Shown: positions 10,937 to 20,805 of the stretch, one piece after another
Layout: the number at the start of each line of letters is the position of its first letter
Position numbering within the stretch: position 1 is the first letter of the stretch
Assembly: GCA_025618425.1 (NCBI GenBank)
Contig: CM046842.1
Location: 33,493,885-33,557,884, forward strand
Source of the DNA: Heliocidaris tuberculata
Lineage: Eukaryota; Echinodermata; Echinoidea; Camarodonta; Echinometridae
DNA: 64,000 nt
Direction of reading: 5' to 3'
The notes under the pieces: model-generated
The model's input: only the letters and a program-made list of their open reading frames with translations
The model's database searches: none
What the model was told of the DNA's origin: nothing
Program-made: the position numbers and the translations under genes

Positions 10937-10976
10937 ACTTCACCTGAAGAGAATAAATCGAAAGCGCTTGTGAAGT
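10937..10976 (+). ncRNA. type I hammerhead ribozyme motif linked to the Penelope-like element
   Basis: All core positions of a hammerhead fit. Stem I is ACTTCAC (10937-10943) paired with GTGAAGT (10970-10976), seven perfect pairs. The core CTGAAGA is at 10944-10950. Stem II is GA/TC with loop ATAAA (10951-10959). GAAA is at 10960-10963. Stem III is only GC/GC with no loop (10964-10967), closed by A10963-T10968. The cleavage-site base is T10969. Hammerheads with very short stem III, expected to act as dimers, are known from Penelope-like elements. It lies 775 bp past the RT stop on the same strand. Secondary structure was assigned by eye; self-cleavage is not shown. Confidence 0.75.
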
Positions 10977-11082
10977 TAAAAACATGCTCCTCGTGTGTGT
11001 ATTCTATACGATGTTGTGAACTTTATTTTCTACATATCTTTAACACTGCATTTTGTCGGAACTTTGTTCCTGTGAACATTTT

Positions 11083-11085
<3 letters not shown>

Positions 11086-11121
<36 letters not shown>
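11086..11121. repeat. (AT)n microsatellite
   Basis: Uninterrupted TA dinucleotides. Confidence 0.95.
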
Positions 11122-11128
<7 letters not shown>

Positions 11129-12848
11129 GTTCTTAGACGGAGAGAGACCCAAAACAGAATGAAGTACTCCGTTACACACAAATGTCTTGAGTCGATATTT
11201 CAAAGACATTTGTGTTTTACGGTGTGCTTTATTCTGTTTCGTGTATGTATATATGTGTGGGGTATGTCTGGGTGTGTATGTGTGTTTGTGTCTGTGTCTC
11301 TCTATGTATTTTCTTGTTGTATCTTAGTACTGTTTCCAAAAGGCTATGCTAAAAATCATTTCATTTCATTTGACATATTTTTATCTCCTACGTACAGAAC
11401 GAATGTGAACACAACTACAATTTGTCATAAAAAAATACAGAAATGTTATCTTGTGTACAGAAATAGAATTTGTAAAATTTCTAATCATTTAAGAACTATT
11501 AAATGTGTGCTCAAAGCGAGCCATTTCACTAGACATCGACTTACTAGTTATTTTTTTTTTTTTTGAATCACTGATGACAAAATGTATCATTTACTTTCAG
11601 TAACATATTGGACAATATTCATAACAAATAAAATCACAATCTTTTCTATTCAAGTGACTGTTAAGAGTGATTAAGTTCAGTTTTTAATATGGTAATTGAA
11701 GATTTCAGAGTAAAACTGATTCCTCTGGATGACTGTAAAGTATTAATTTATTACCAACTACATACATTACATGATGTAAAATGCTACTTCAGTTTTCATT
11801 TAGGTATATAAACTGCTCTATTAATGAAAGTAAGAGCCTTTCCCGAATAACACATTTTCAGGTCTATCCATTCATCTCAAACAAACTAAGACAAAATACA
11901 ATTAATTAATTATGATATATCAGATCATTTATTGTCATTATTTCTATTTTTGTTTAACCCTTACTCATGGATGCGGTTTGGATATTTCTACATATTAATC
12001 ATTAGGGTCGTAGCGTCACACTCCTTTCGTATTCCCCTTTCCTTTCCGCTCCCCCCCCCCCCCCCCATTTCTTACTTTTTCCATTTTTTTTGTGGGGGGG
12101 GGGGATGGATGTCCAGTAGCGACGTCACTATTTAGGAATACCTGTTACTTCAATGATACTACGCTCAGTTGAATGACAATGAAGAGGACAGAGAGAGAGA
12201 GAGAGAGAGAGAAGGGTGATAAGAGGGGGACAGAGAAAGAAAGGAAGGGAATGTTCCCCCGGACCGTCCTCCGCCCCCTTGCTCCGTTCCCTTGACTTTC
12301 AGCCACCAACTACATGTATGATTAATGTCATTTTAAGGTTACTGTCATGGCTGTGAGCAAACTTGTTTCGGAACCTCCTATAATTCTGACTTTAACAGTT
12401 CTGCGCAGTTGGTGGGTACAGATAGGTGACCGGAACGAGCAACTACGCCATATTCCGAGTGGCTTTCTGTCATTTTCTACATGGAGAGGAGGTATCAGTG
12501 TTAAGAGTATATATATATAATGTAAGGTTAAAAGGTAACCTTTCAGGTCTCCATGAATCTTCGTGGAAGTCATTTGACGCATATGAGGTAAGTTGACGCT
12601 ATAACTATTCTCCCCCTATTATTCGACGAATGGATTTCGAAGAACTAAACAACCTTGTTATCTGATTTGTCATTTTCGTCATAAATAAAAGTGTAAAGTG
12701 TAAAAGAAAGCTCAAGCTCACGAATAATACCTCTGCAAATACAGATACTAAACTGCTTAACTTGTGGGTTAAACTCAGCGAGAGCATGGTTTTGTCCGCT
12801 ATGAAAATAAAAATTCACTTTTCTAAATGATTCCTTTGTCTTAGATCT
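11122..12848. other. intergenic stretch, no gene seen
   Basis: Non-coding. Holds a C run followed by a G run near 12050-12106, a (GA)n tract at 12189-12213 and short (TA)n near 12510. A 135-codon frame at 11159 and an 84-codon frame at 12328 (minus) show no domain or coding bias. Confidence 0.6.
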
Positions 12849-12849
12849 T

Positions 12850-13200
12850 TTAAAAATATAACAATATATATATAATATATATCGAAGAAAGAGTAAATAC
12901 TCAGGAGTCAAATAAAAACACTGCAGGAGCCAAAAATTTGGACTGACGTTTCGGTCAAAGACCTTTATCAAAGTAAGACTGAAAATAAACAATCAGATGC
13001 AAGAAATTAAGAAGACGCATAAGTTGCCAAGATACAAATAATAATAATAATAAAAGTAAGCAGGACGCATGATGTAAGCGCTAGGAAGTGACGCCACAAA
13101 GGAAGGAAAGAGTTGGTGCGTAATTTCAAACAATAAGATGCAAAAAATTAAGACGCATGAGTAGCCATGATGGATATGTGTGGATATGGTATTCATAGTT
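12850..13200. mobile_element. decayed retroelement terminus with relic hammerhead-like core (minus)
   Basis: On the minus strand near 12943-12971 the sequence carries TTGATAA, a GGTC/GACC stem with TTT loop, and GAAACGTC. This is a hammerhead layout with two core substitutions relative to CTGATGA. Adjacent DNA contains two similar blocks with GATGCAA(G/A)AAATTAAG and GACGCAT(A/G)AGT, about 150 bp apart. This looks like the end of an old Penelope-like copy. It is an inference from pattern only. Confidence 0.4.
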
Positions 13201-13538
13201 TATTCATTTCTACTTTTTGGCAATACAGCACTTTTACTTCCATTGCTGAATCCCGATGCTACTATTCAAATTTATTTGAATTCCTTGTTTCATTGTTCAA
13301 TTGGGCAGAAAATTGTTTCATTGAAATAAGTTTTTGAATGTTTTTACCGGTTTATGTTCCTTTAAAAAAGGTAGGGCTATATATTGTCCAATATCAATTA
13401 TTAGGCAAAGCTGTTCTTCCTCACTGTAGAGCCAATGCTAATGGCTATACTAATCAAAATTCAAAATGGTATTTTCAACCTTTACACACTTCAGAATTTG
13501 AAATAATAATTTCGCATTTTTAAATCTTCCATTCCCCC

Positions 13539-13540
13539 AG
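13539..13540 (+). promoter_or_regulatory. 3' splice site before TLR gene 2
   Basis: AAATCTTCCATTCCCCCAG is a strong polypyrimidine-AG acceptor 12 bases upstream of the start codon. It implies a 5'-UTR intron, with the whole coding region in the following exon. Confidence 0.65.
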
Positions 13541-13552
13541 GTAAAGATCTGT

Positions 13553-16168
13553 ATGACAATGACAATGGCTAAGTTAAGATACGACCCCAAATTCACCATG
13601 ATCGTGGTGTTCATGGCAACCGTGTTGGGTTGGTCTTTCAGATTCACGCAATCAGTCGATCCGTGTTCACAGGACTTTTTGAGAAAGATTGCAAAATGTT
13701 CCCATCGTCACCTAACCTCTGTGCCAGCTGACATGCCTGATAACATTGAAATTCTTTTCATTGATTACAATCTATTGACAGTTCTTCATAATAACTCATT
13801 CAGTCAATACACCATGCTCTGGAAACTGGACTTGATTGGAAACAACATTTCCCGCATTGAAGTAGGAACTTTCTCATCTTTGGTGCATCTCAAATATCTA
13901 ACACTAGCAGACAATTTGTTTTTACCGAATCTTGAAGAAAAAATGTTTAGAAACACTCGTTTGAACTTTTTCCAGGCCCACTATTCCAACGTTCGATCTT
14001 TCCCAGATGGTGCAATTCGTTGGTTCGAATCTGGATCAGAACTTGATCTAGCTGATAATGTGATGGAAGAAATAATTTGGCCAACAGCCGGCGTCTTTAA
14101 ATCTATAAATCTGGGTTTTAATAAATTACGCAAAATCTCGAGCGATGGATTTCTTCTGAAGAGTTGTGTTTCTGCATTAGATATAGCGGGAAACCCAATA
14201 GTTGTAATCGACTCAATGACCATCTCTTCACTTTGTGTCACTGAGCTCAATATCGGAGGGACTAATACGGAAGATGACCAAATGGTGAATCTACTGTTGG
14301 GAGTATATGATTCTTCTTACATCAAATCCTTGACTTTTATGAATACTGGGCTGCGAAGAATCCCCCTCGCCATTTTTAATCACCTAGATGGAAAGCATCT
14401 TGATCTATTGGATTTAACTATCACAAAGCTGTTACTGCTTCCTCACATTGACCTTCATGGTTTGAGCGGTGTCTTGAAGCTCCGACTTCGCAGTAATGAC
14501 CTACGGGCTGTCGAAGCTTACCAGTTCAATGGTATGATTGGTCTCCGAGTTATTTCGCTGGAGGGCAATTACATTGCAACCGTTAATAGTAACTGCAGTT
14601 TCTGGAGTGTGGGAATCATGGAAATTGACCTATCTCGCAATGCTCTGAGAGAAATAAACCATTGCTCTTTCAATGGTCTAAAGAACCTAACAAAGCTTGA
14701 CTTAAGCAGTAACAAGCAATTGCAATCCATTCACAGCGACTCGTTTGCTTCGTGTATGTCTCTGGAAATATTAGACCTTTCCAGCACGAGGATTTTAAAC
14801 CTGTCTTCTGAACTCCACATTCCATCTCTTATTCACCTCAAGATGGAATCAGCGTACTGTCCAAAAGAACTCATACACCCAGGTCATCTTGGTCAAGAGG
14901 CGCCATTGTTAGTGATACTTGAATTAACAGATGCGTCTATTAAGTCTCGATATTTGTGGGACCCGTTGAAACGTATCTCCTCTTTCAATGGTTTGAATAA
15001 CCTCTCTTGGTTGGATATCTCACAAAATGAAATTTCACCTGTACCGATTGGTCTATTCCGTCATCTGTCTCAGTTAATAGTTTTGAAGCTAAAAGAGTGT
15101 TCTTTAGGGTCACTGGACGTCGAGGTATTTAGAGATTTGGGGAACCTCATAATGTTAAATCTGAAATCAAATAAACTTAAAGTTATTCCGGGTGGTATAT
15201 TTGACAAATTGACCAAATTGGAACAGCTCTTCTTGGAAGAGAATGACTTGAACATACTTGATCCCAATCTATTCCAATATAGCAGAAGTCTCTGGCGTCT
15301 GGACATTTCGGAGAATCATCTTTCTGATCTCACTTTTAGCACGTTCAAAATGCTTTCCCAAAGTTTGAAAGAACTTGACCTCGGCAGAAATCCCCTCGTT
15401 TGCAATTGCAATTTAAAATGGTTTCCCGGATGGTTACAGAATTCGGACATTTTTCTCATCAGATCAAGTGAGACTATATGTATGGATTCCTCTAGTACTT
15501 TAGAGCCTTTCAGGGGTAAACAACTTGTCACCTTTGACCCAAGAGAGGAATGCGGCCCAAAAATCATCCTCTACTCGAGTATAGTCATGGCGTGCTTAGC
15601 GCTAGTTTTGATGTTAGTCGTGGTATACTACCAACGTTGGTGGATCAAACATCGTCTCTTTCTCCTGAAGCTCTGCTTTCATGGTTACGACGAAGTTCTC
15701 AATGACGCTGATCGAGGAGACTTCCAGTACGATATCGCCGTTATGCTGCACGAGAATGACAACGAGTGGGTAAACGAACACCTGAGGCCAACCCTTGGGG
15801 ACAGACTTCCGAACTTCCAGCGGATCATATGGGGAGATGGTGACCTTATGCCCGGAATGTACTACCTGGACGCCATTAATTACGCTGTCGAAAACAGTTT
15901 CAAGACGATCTTCGTCATCAGTCGTGCAGCCGTTCAAGATCAGTGGTTCATGATGAAATTCAGAACGGTTCTTGATAACGTCAGTGTTGCCGACTCGGAA
16001 AAGATGATACTGCTCTTTCTTGAAGACATGGTTGATGATGAACTTCCCTTTCTCATACGGCTGTTCCTTAGTGATCGCCGGCCATATGTAATTTGGACTG
16101 ATGCCGAAAGAGGACGAGAATATTTCTGGGAAGAACTGATCAAGGGTCTTACAGTTAAAATTAGGTAA
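13553..16168 (+). CDS. Toll-like receptor, intronless (871 aa)
   Basis: Second receptor of the tandem pair, same layout as the first: signal peptide (about 1-34), LRR N-cap with paired cysteines, about twenty leucine-rich repeats, C-terminal cap NPLVCNCNLKWF from about 612, transmembrane helix about 671-696, and TIR domain from about 725. TIR box 1 reads YDIAVMLHEND and box 3 FWEEL (about 857). The BB loop reads GDGDLMPGMYYLD and keeps the PG pair that the upstream gene has lost. The two proteins align along their whole length but differ at many ectodomain positions, as expected for receptor genes diversifying after duplication. The first of two ATGACA codons is taken as start; the next methionines lie two and four codons on. 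The frame is complete with no internal stop. Likely role: membrane pattern recognition signalling through a TIR adaptor; ligand unknown. Confidence 0.95.
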   Translation: MTMTMAKLRYDPKFTMIVVFMATVLGWSFRFTQSVDPCSQDFLRKIAKCSHRHLTSVPADMPDNIEILFIDYNLLTVLHNNSFSQYTMLWKLDLIGNNISRIEVGTFSSLVHLKYLTLADNLFLPNLEEKMFRNTRLNFFQAHYSNVRSFPDGAIRWFESGSELDLADNVMEEIIWPTAGVFKSINLGFNKLRKISSDGFLLKSCVSALDIAGNPIVVIDSMTISSLCVTELNIGGTNTEDDQMVNLLLGVYDSSYIKSLTFMNTGLRRIPLAIFNHLDGKHLDLLDLTITKLLLLPHIDLHGLSGVLKLRLRSNDLRAVEAYQFNGMIGLRVISLEGNYIATVNSNCSFWSVGIMEIDLSRNALREINHCSFNGLKNLTKLDLSSNKQLQSIHSDSFASCMSLEILDLSSTRILNLSSELHIPSLIHLKMESAYCPKELIHPGHLGQEAPLLVILELTDASIKSRYLWDPLKRISSFNGLNNLSWLDISQNEISPVPIGLFRHLSQLIVLKLKECSLGSLDVEVFRDLGNLIMLNLKSNKLKVIPGGIFDKLTKLEQLFLEENDLNILDPNLFQYSRSLWRLDISENHLSDLTFSTFKMLSQSLKELDLGRNPLVCNCNLKWFPGWLQNSDIFLIRSSETICMDSSSTLEPFRGKQLVTFDPREECGPKIILYSSIVMACLALVLMLVVVYYQRWWIKHRLFLLKLCFHGYDEVLNDADRGDFQYDIAVMLHENDNEWVNEHLRPTLGDRLPNFQRIIWGDGDLMPGMYYLDAINYAVENSFKTIFVISRAAVQDQWFMMKFRTVLDNVSVADSEKMILLFLEDMVDDELPFLIRLFLSDRRPYVIWTDAERGREYFWEELIKGLTVKIR

Positions 16169-17273
16169 ATTCAAAAGGTGTCATCGGAACCAAGTACGCC
16201 CAAAACAAGCATGGAGAAAAATGTTAAAAATTGATTAATCTTTTTTTTTTTTTTTTTTTATTGATATTTGTATTTTTTCAATTTTATTTATTTCATTCTT
16301 TCTCTTTCTTTATTTATTTTAATCTATTTATTATGTTTTTAAATTTATCATTATTATTATCTTTTCTTTTTGCGTCTTTTCTCTTTTCTTTTTTTTTCGG
16401 GGGGGGGGGGGTGCTGTTCTGGTAACGTTTCCAAATGAATGTGTATGAAACAATAAGCGTTTATGTCGTTTATACTGAGGTGAGCGCAAGCCCTGCGAAA
16501 ACTATAACTGTTCTGGCGTAATTAATATACATGTGTGATATTAATCTACCACAACGCAGTATAATGTAGTATAATGCAATATGATAAGTATGCACATTTC
16601 TTCAAAAATTGTTTACATATTTAGGAGTAAATGTGAGTTTAGTGTGTGTGTGTGTGTAAGCGTGCGAGCTGAAATTCGTGTGGAGAGGGGTTGACTGGGC
16701 GTATGTGCGTTTGCGTGTGCGTGTGTGCCTGGGTGTGTGTGTGTGTGTGTGTATGTTGGTCTATGTTATGTTGTATCTAATACGAAGTATGTTGCACTAC
16801 CATTTATATTGCGCTTTTCTCACTGATATATTGCTCAAAATGATATTATCAAGATTTTTAATGATTGCAAGTCAAAATTATCTTTGCAAAAGCCATTTTA
16901 AGATTATCGGTCATTGCTGTAAAGTTTATTTTAGAAGAATTTCGGATATTGTTACGAAAGGTATTTAACAATTTGTTGATATGTGGAGTTTTGTGTAAAT
17001 ATCTTGACAGATTTACATAGGCCTACGGTATATTTACTATAGAATGGCAGTAACGAAATGATATTATTATTACCATCGTCACCAACATGAAATCAATTTC
17101 CTATTTTCAGTTCATGACCGGACTCATTTTGTTTACTCATTTTGTCACAAAAATGCAGTAACTTGTACAGTAACTTGTTCAGAATAAAGAGCTTGACATT
17201 TGGCGCTCTTTAGATTGATAAATAAGTTTTTTAAAAGATTGTATGGAAAGAAAGAGTTGTGACACGCGCTTAA
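16169..17273. other. 3' flank of TLR gene 2, no further gene
   Basis: T-rich tract 16240-16400, a run of 11 G at 16400-16410, and (TG)n blocks near 16640-16655 and 16693-16752. No protein-like frame is found. No clear AATAAA signal is seen close to the stop codon. Confidence 0.55.
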
Positions 17274-18170
17274 TACGCCTACGAGTAAGCGGTCTCAGTT
17301 GGACATGGACGATCATGAAGCTTCCAAAAGTTCCCTCTCCCGTACATTCTCTATTGGCGGGAACTATTTGAAGCTCCATTAAATGACTGACCAATCAGAA
17401 CCGACCTCCAATATACTCTGTACATGTATGTATTGCTCTGATTTAAACCGGGACCCTGTCTTGTTGTAAGGTTGTACTAAAGAGATACGAGTTTGTGACT
17501 TTGCGATTGATTTGAGGACTTGCGATCAAATCATTCAGATTAACCCGAACTGTGCCATTGTGCCATTTGGCACACACTCCACATACAAATACTACAGAAG
17601 AGAATTTATGTGGCAAACAAAGAGTTAAGAGCAATTCTGTACAAGACGGGGCCCAGTTTTAACAGTTTAGCTATAACACCCCTGAGAGGATTTAAGATAA
17701 AGTTGAGTTCTGGGGAGCGTTTCATCAAGCGTTTTGTCAGTGATTTCAACCGACAAATTTGCTGACAAAACGCTTGATGAAACGCTCCCCTGGTCATGTG
17801 ATGGCATTGTGGATGACACTCTCTCAAAGCAATAGGGAAAGGTCGATTATGTATACATAAGAATTGGTATTTACTGTGAGGTTTTGGAATCGTCAAAACT
17901 AGAAGAAATTGACACAATCTCACCGAAAGGCACATGCACTGTAGGCCTACGGCACACAGAAATGGGTATACGGGAATGCATATTACCAATAAAGCATGAA
18001 TATTCCGCCCGTACACTTGAAAAGCTATTTCTCGTCATATATTGAATATAAGGGCAAATGAAGAGCAATTATTTTGAAGGGACATTTTCACTATGAAGTT
18101 CTCCCAGGCCGACATAAAAGGAAAGAGAACGGTTGCAAATTATTTTTCACCTGCCAGGTCCCAACCTTCT
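17274..18170. repeat. interspersed repeat R, copy 1
   Basis: This block aligns with 22702-23880 in the same orientation. Shared stretches include CGTACATTCTCTAT, AAGCTCCAT, GATAAAGTTGAGTTCTGG, GGCACATGCACTG-like text, TATTTCTCGTCATA and AATTATTTTTCACCT. It carries a hairpin MITE (17712-17790) that the other copy lacks. It may be an old transposon or a segmental duplicate; no coding frame is conserved between copies. Confidence 0.8.
17712..17790. mobile_element. 79-bp perfect hairpin MITE inside repeat R
   Basis: GGGGAGCGTTTCATCAAG… (29 bases, 17712-17740) is exactly complementary to 17762-17790 around a 21-nt loop. The paralogous repeat at about 23258-23280 reads GTTCTGGTCATG straight through. 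This copy is therefore an insertion with a preserved empty site. The target duplication is 1-4 bp and ambiguous because the flank and the element end share G/C bases. Confidence 0.88.
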
Positions 18171-18373
18171 CTTCAAGAGTTAAGGATATCATGTCTATAA
18201 ATAACCATTTCTACATCATTACATCATCTAGTATAATGCTCATCAATGTGGATATACTTGTATAGGCCTACACATTATAAGGTTTGCTAAAAAAATATTT
18301 CCGTGGTCAGGTCGTTCATTTATATATCGACAACTTCAGTTTAGGAAGTTAGTTTTGTCCGTAAAATATCGTA

Positions 18374-19338
18374 TACCCACACATTGTTTGTCCGGACCAC
18401 CGATCTCTACCAGTGGATAAAGCAACGCCCTCTACGTTTGATGCGATCGGTCGCAATGTTTGAGCTCGCAGAAAAACACCGCCGGTGTAATGTTTCATTA
18501 CAATTTTATGCTTTTTTAGAATCAAGTTATTTAATACTGTGGAGTCTTTTTCACGAATTAACTGCAAAATTAGGCAAAGCAAGTGTACCCTTACAATTCT
18601 AAAGACGATTTAATGTGACAATGAGTATCATGTCTTTTCAAAAAAAAAAAAAAAATCAAAATCATGTATCTATCGAATAGGATTACACTGGAATCGTACA
18701 CAGTAGACGATGTCCCACGCTATGTCCCGCACTGTCCCATGTAATGTGTTGGAATGTATAGGGCTCCTAATTTTGGTTGTGCGGCCGCATCAACGATTCT
18801 AGGACAACTACCCCCTAGACAACTACCCCCCGGACAACTACCCCCCGGAAAACCACCCCCTGGACGACTACCCCCCTAGGACATCTTCCCCCCCAGGACA
18901 TCTACCCCCCAGGACAACTACCCCAGGACAATTACCCCCCAGGACAACTACCCCCCCCCAGGACAATTACCCCCAGGACAACTACCCCGCAGGACAATTA
19001 CCCCCAGGACAATTTTTCCGGGGGTAGCTGTCCAGGGGTAGTTGTTCGGGGGGTAGTTGTCCGGGGGTAATTGTCCTGGGGGGTAGTTGTCCTGGGGGGT
19101 AATTGTCCTGGGGGGTAGTTGTCCTGGGGGGTAGTTGTCCTAGGGGGTAGTTGTCCTGGGGGGTAGTTGTCCTAGGGGGGTAGTCGTCCAGGGGGTGGTT
19201 TTCCGGGGGGTGGTTGTCCGGGGGGTAATTGTCCAGGGGGTAGTTGTCCGGATACGCGCATCAACTACTCGCATATAGAGCCGTGCGTACGATGCTATAC
19301 GGTGGTAGAGATCGATGGTCCGGACGGGTTGTGTACCC
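18374..19338. mobile_element. foldback region bounded by inverted repeats (~965 bp)
   Basis: The left arm TTGTCCGGACCACCGATCTC (about 18388) is matched in inverse by GAGATCGATGGTCCGGAC near 19308-19325, and pairing extends over about 38 bp. The interior holds an A homopolymer (18640-18653) and a large minisatellite foldback. No transposase frame is visible. Confidence 0.7.
18798..19255. repeat. GGACAACTACCCCC minisatellite arranged as an inverted repeat
   Basis: A 13-16-bp unit (GGACAACTACCCCC and variants) repeats on the C-rich strand up to about 19015. It then continues in reverse complement (GGGGGTAGTTGTCC) to about 19255. The array is a giant imperfect palindrome with G-runs of four to six at regular spacing. 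It makes a long frame on the minus strand (threonine/proline-rich) that is repeat translation, not a gene. Confidence 0.92.
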
Positions 19339-20048
19339 GGACGCGTCTTTCTTTCTGTCAGGACTTGCGCCATCGATGAGAGAAGACAGTATCTGAGCGT
19401 CAAGAGTAGAGTGCCTCTGTTAGAGAGTAGCGACAACTCATGATTTGAACGCCATTTTGTTTCCACTGCTATGCAACATTTCTATTCAATTCCGATGAGC
19501 ACCTGGGTGTTCTCAATAAAAGGAATTCGAAAGCCATGTTGTTTCCAGAAAAGTCAGACGTCCATTCCGCTGCTCTCTATATAAAGGTACTCGAGTCAAG
19601 AAACCCCGTTTTGAAGACTTTGAAAGAAACTGCAACTTCAAGACTTGTATTTTCTCAAAGTTTCACCTTATTTTTATTTCAGCAAAAGAAAATTTTGTCA
19701 GTGATAAATTTCTAAACCCTAATGAGACTCGAAATCGGGATATCTGCATGAAAAGGGCAACGAAGATTTGAATGCGCCATACGAAGAACTGCGAGCTGGG
19801 TTCGCTCATTTTTTATGTCCCTACAATTTGTTTTTCATGGATATTCATGCCGACTAGTCCTGCCACCCCTCTTGACGCTCAAATACTGCCCTCTCTCGTC
19901 GATGGCGCAAGTCCTGACAGTCCCGGACAGATACGGTAATTTGAACAAATTTGCATTCACGGAAATAAGACATATTTACTGCATATTTCTAGCAAATTCT
20001 AACATCAAAAGAGACAGCTTTACTTTCGTTAAGTGTTCGGACACACAA
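19329..20048. mobile_element. MITE family C, copy 1, carrying a nested MITE A
   Basis: The ends TTGTGTACCCGGACG (19329-19343) and TGTTCGGACACACAA (20034-20048) match the terminal inverted repeats of 37534-37750 (TTGTGTGTCCGGACA). The inner right side also aligns with that copy (CATATTT…CGTTAAGTGT). MITE A copy 2 sits inside, which explains the larger size. Confidence 0.65.
19355..19920. mobile_element. MITE family A, copy 2 (566 bp)
   Basis: The ends CTGTCAGGACTTGCGCCA and TGGCGCAAGTCCTGACAG are inverted. The body aligns with 1460-1861, for example CTCAAAGTTTCACCTTA and TTTTTCATG(A/G)ATATTCATG. This copy has about 160 bp of additional internal DNA. It is inserted in a family C element. Confidence 0.88.
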
Positions 20049-20189
20049 CCCCCATCATTCTTTTCTGATATCAGTTGTGACTTGTGAGTGCAATTAACAT
20101 CGACTGTAATTGATTAATTTTACAGAATCAATGGAAAAGTATTTCAAGAACTCTAAATCTTTGGTAATTTTTATTATGGCATGTCCATC

Positions 20190-20805
20190 AGAAGCTATAT
20201 GCCTTCTTAATGAGTTCATATCTACATGAGATAATACAGAATACATAGAAAACTATCTTAAAGTATATATACCTTGTGTAATTTAGTGTATACTATTTCA
20301 ATCACAGGCTATTAGTTTCCCTGATGACGTCATATCTACTTGAGAAACACAGATTAATTATTAGACAACTATCTTAAAGAATATATATTTCGTGTAATTA
20401 AGTGTATACTATTTCAATCACAAGCTATTAGTTTTCCCGATGACGTCATATCTACTTGAGATAATATAGAATAAATAAAACTATCTTAAAGAATATATAT
20501 CGTGTAATTAAGTGTATACTATTTCCATCACAAGCTATTAGCTTTCCTGATGACGTCATAATCTCTTGCGATAACACAGAATGAATGAAGAAATGTCTGG
20601 AAGGATATCCTGTGTAATTAAGTGTATACTATTTCCATCACAAGCTTTTAGTTTTCCCGATGACGTCACATCAAATTGAGATAATACAAAATAAATCGAA
20701 AACTATCTAAAAGAATATATACCCTGTGTAATAAAGTGTATACTATTTCCATCACAAGCTATTAGCTTTCCTGATGACGTCATAATCACTTGAGATAATG
20801 CAAGG
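20190..20805 (-). repeat. 110-116-bp tandem array derived from the 3' end of the propeller gene
   Basis: Five units repeat with GATGACGTCA at 20323, 20439, 20549, 20659 and 20773 (spacing 116, 110, 110, 114). The unit closest to the gene is its real C-terminal coding segment. On the minus strand the other units still read like decayed copies (LSQEIMTSSGKLIACDG in one), some with stops. The array therefore arose by tandem duplication of the end of the exon plus adjacent DNA. Confidence 0.9.

Noticed and set aside
15614..16174. 186-codon minus-strand frame over the TLR TIR domain
   Set aside because: Antisense shadow of TLR gene 2.
19140..19466. 108-codon Thr/Pro-rich minus-strand frame
   Set aside because: Translation of the minisatellite unit; frame length follows from the repeat.
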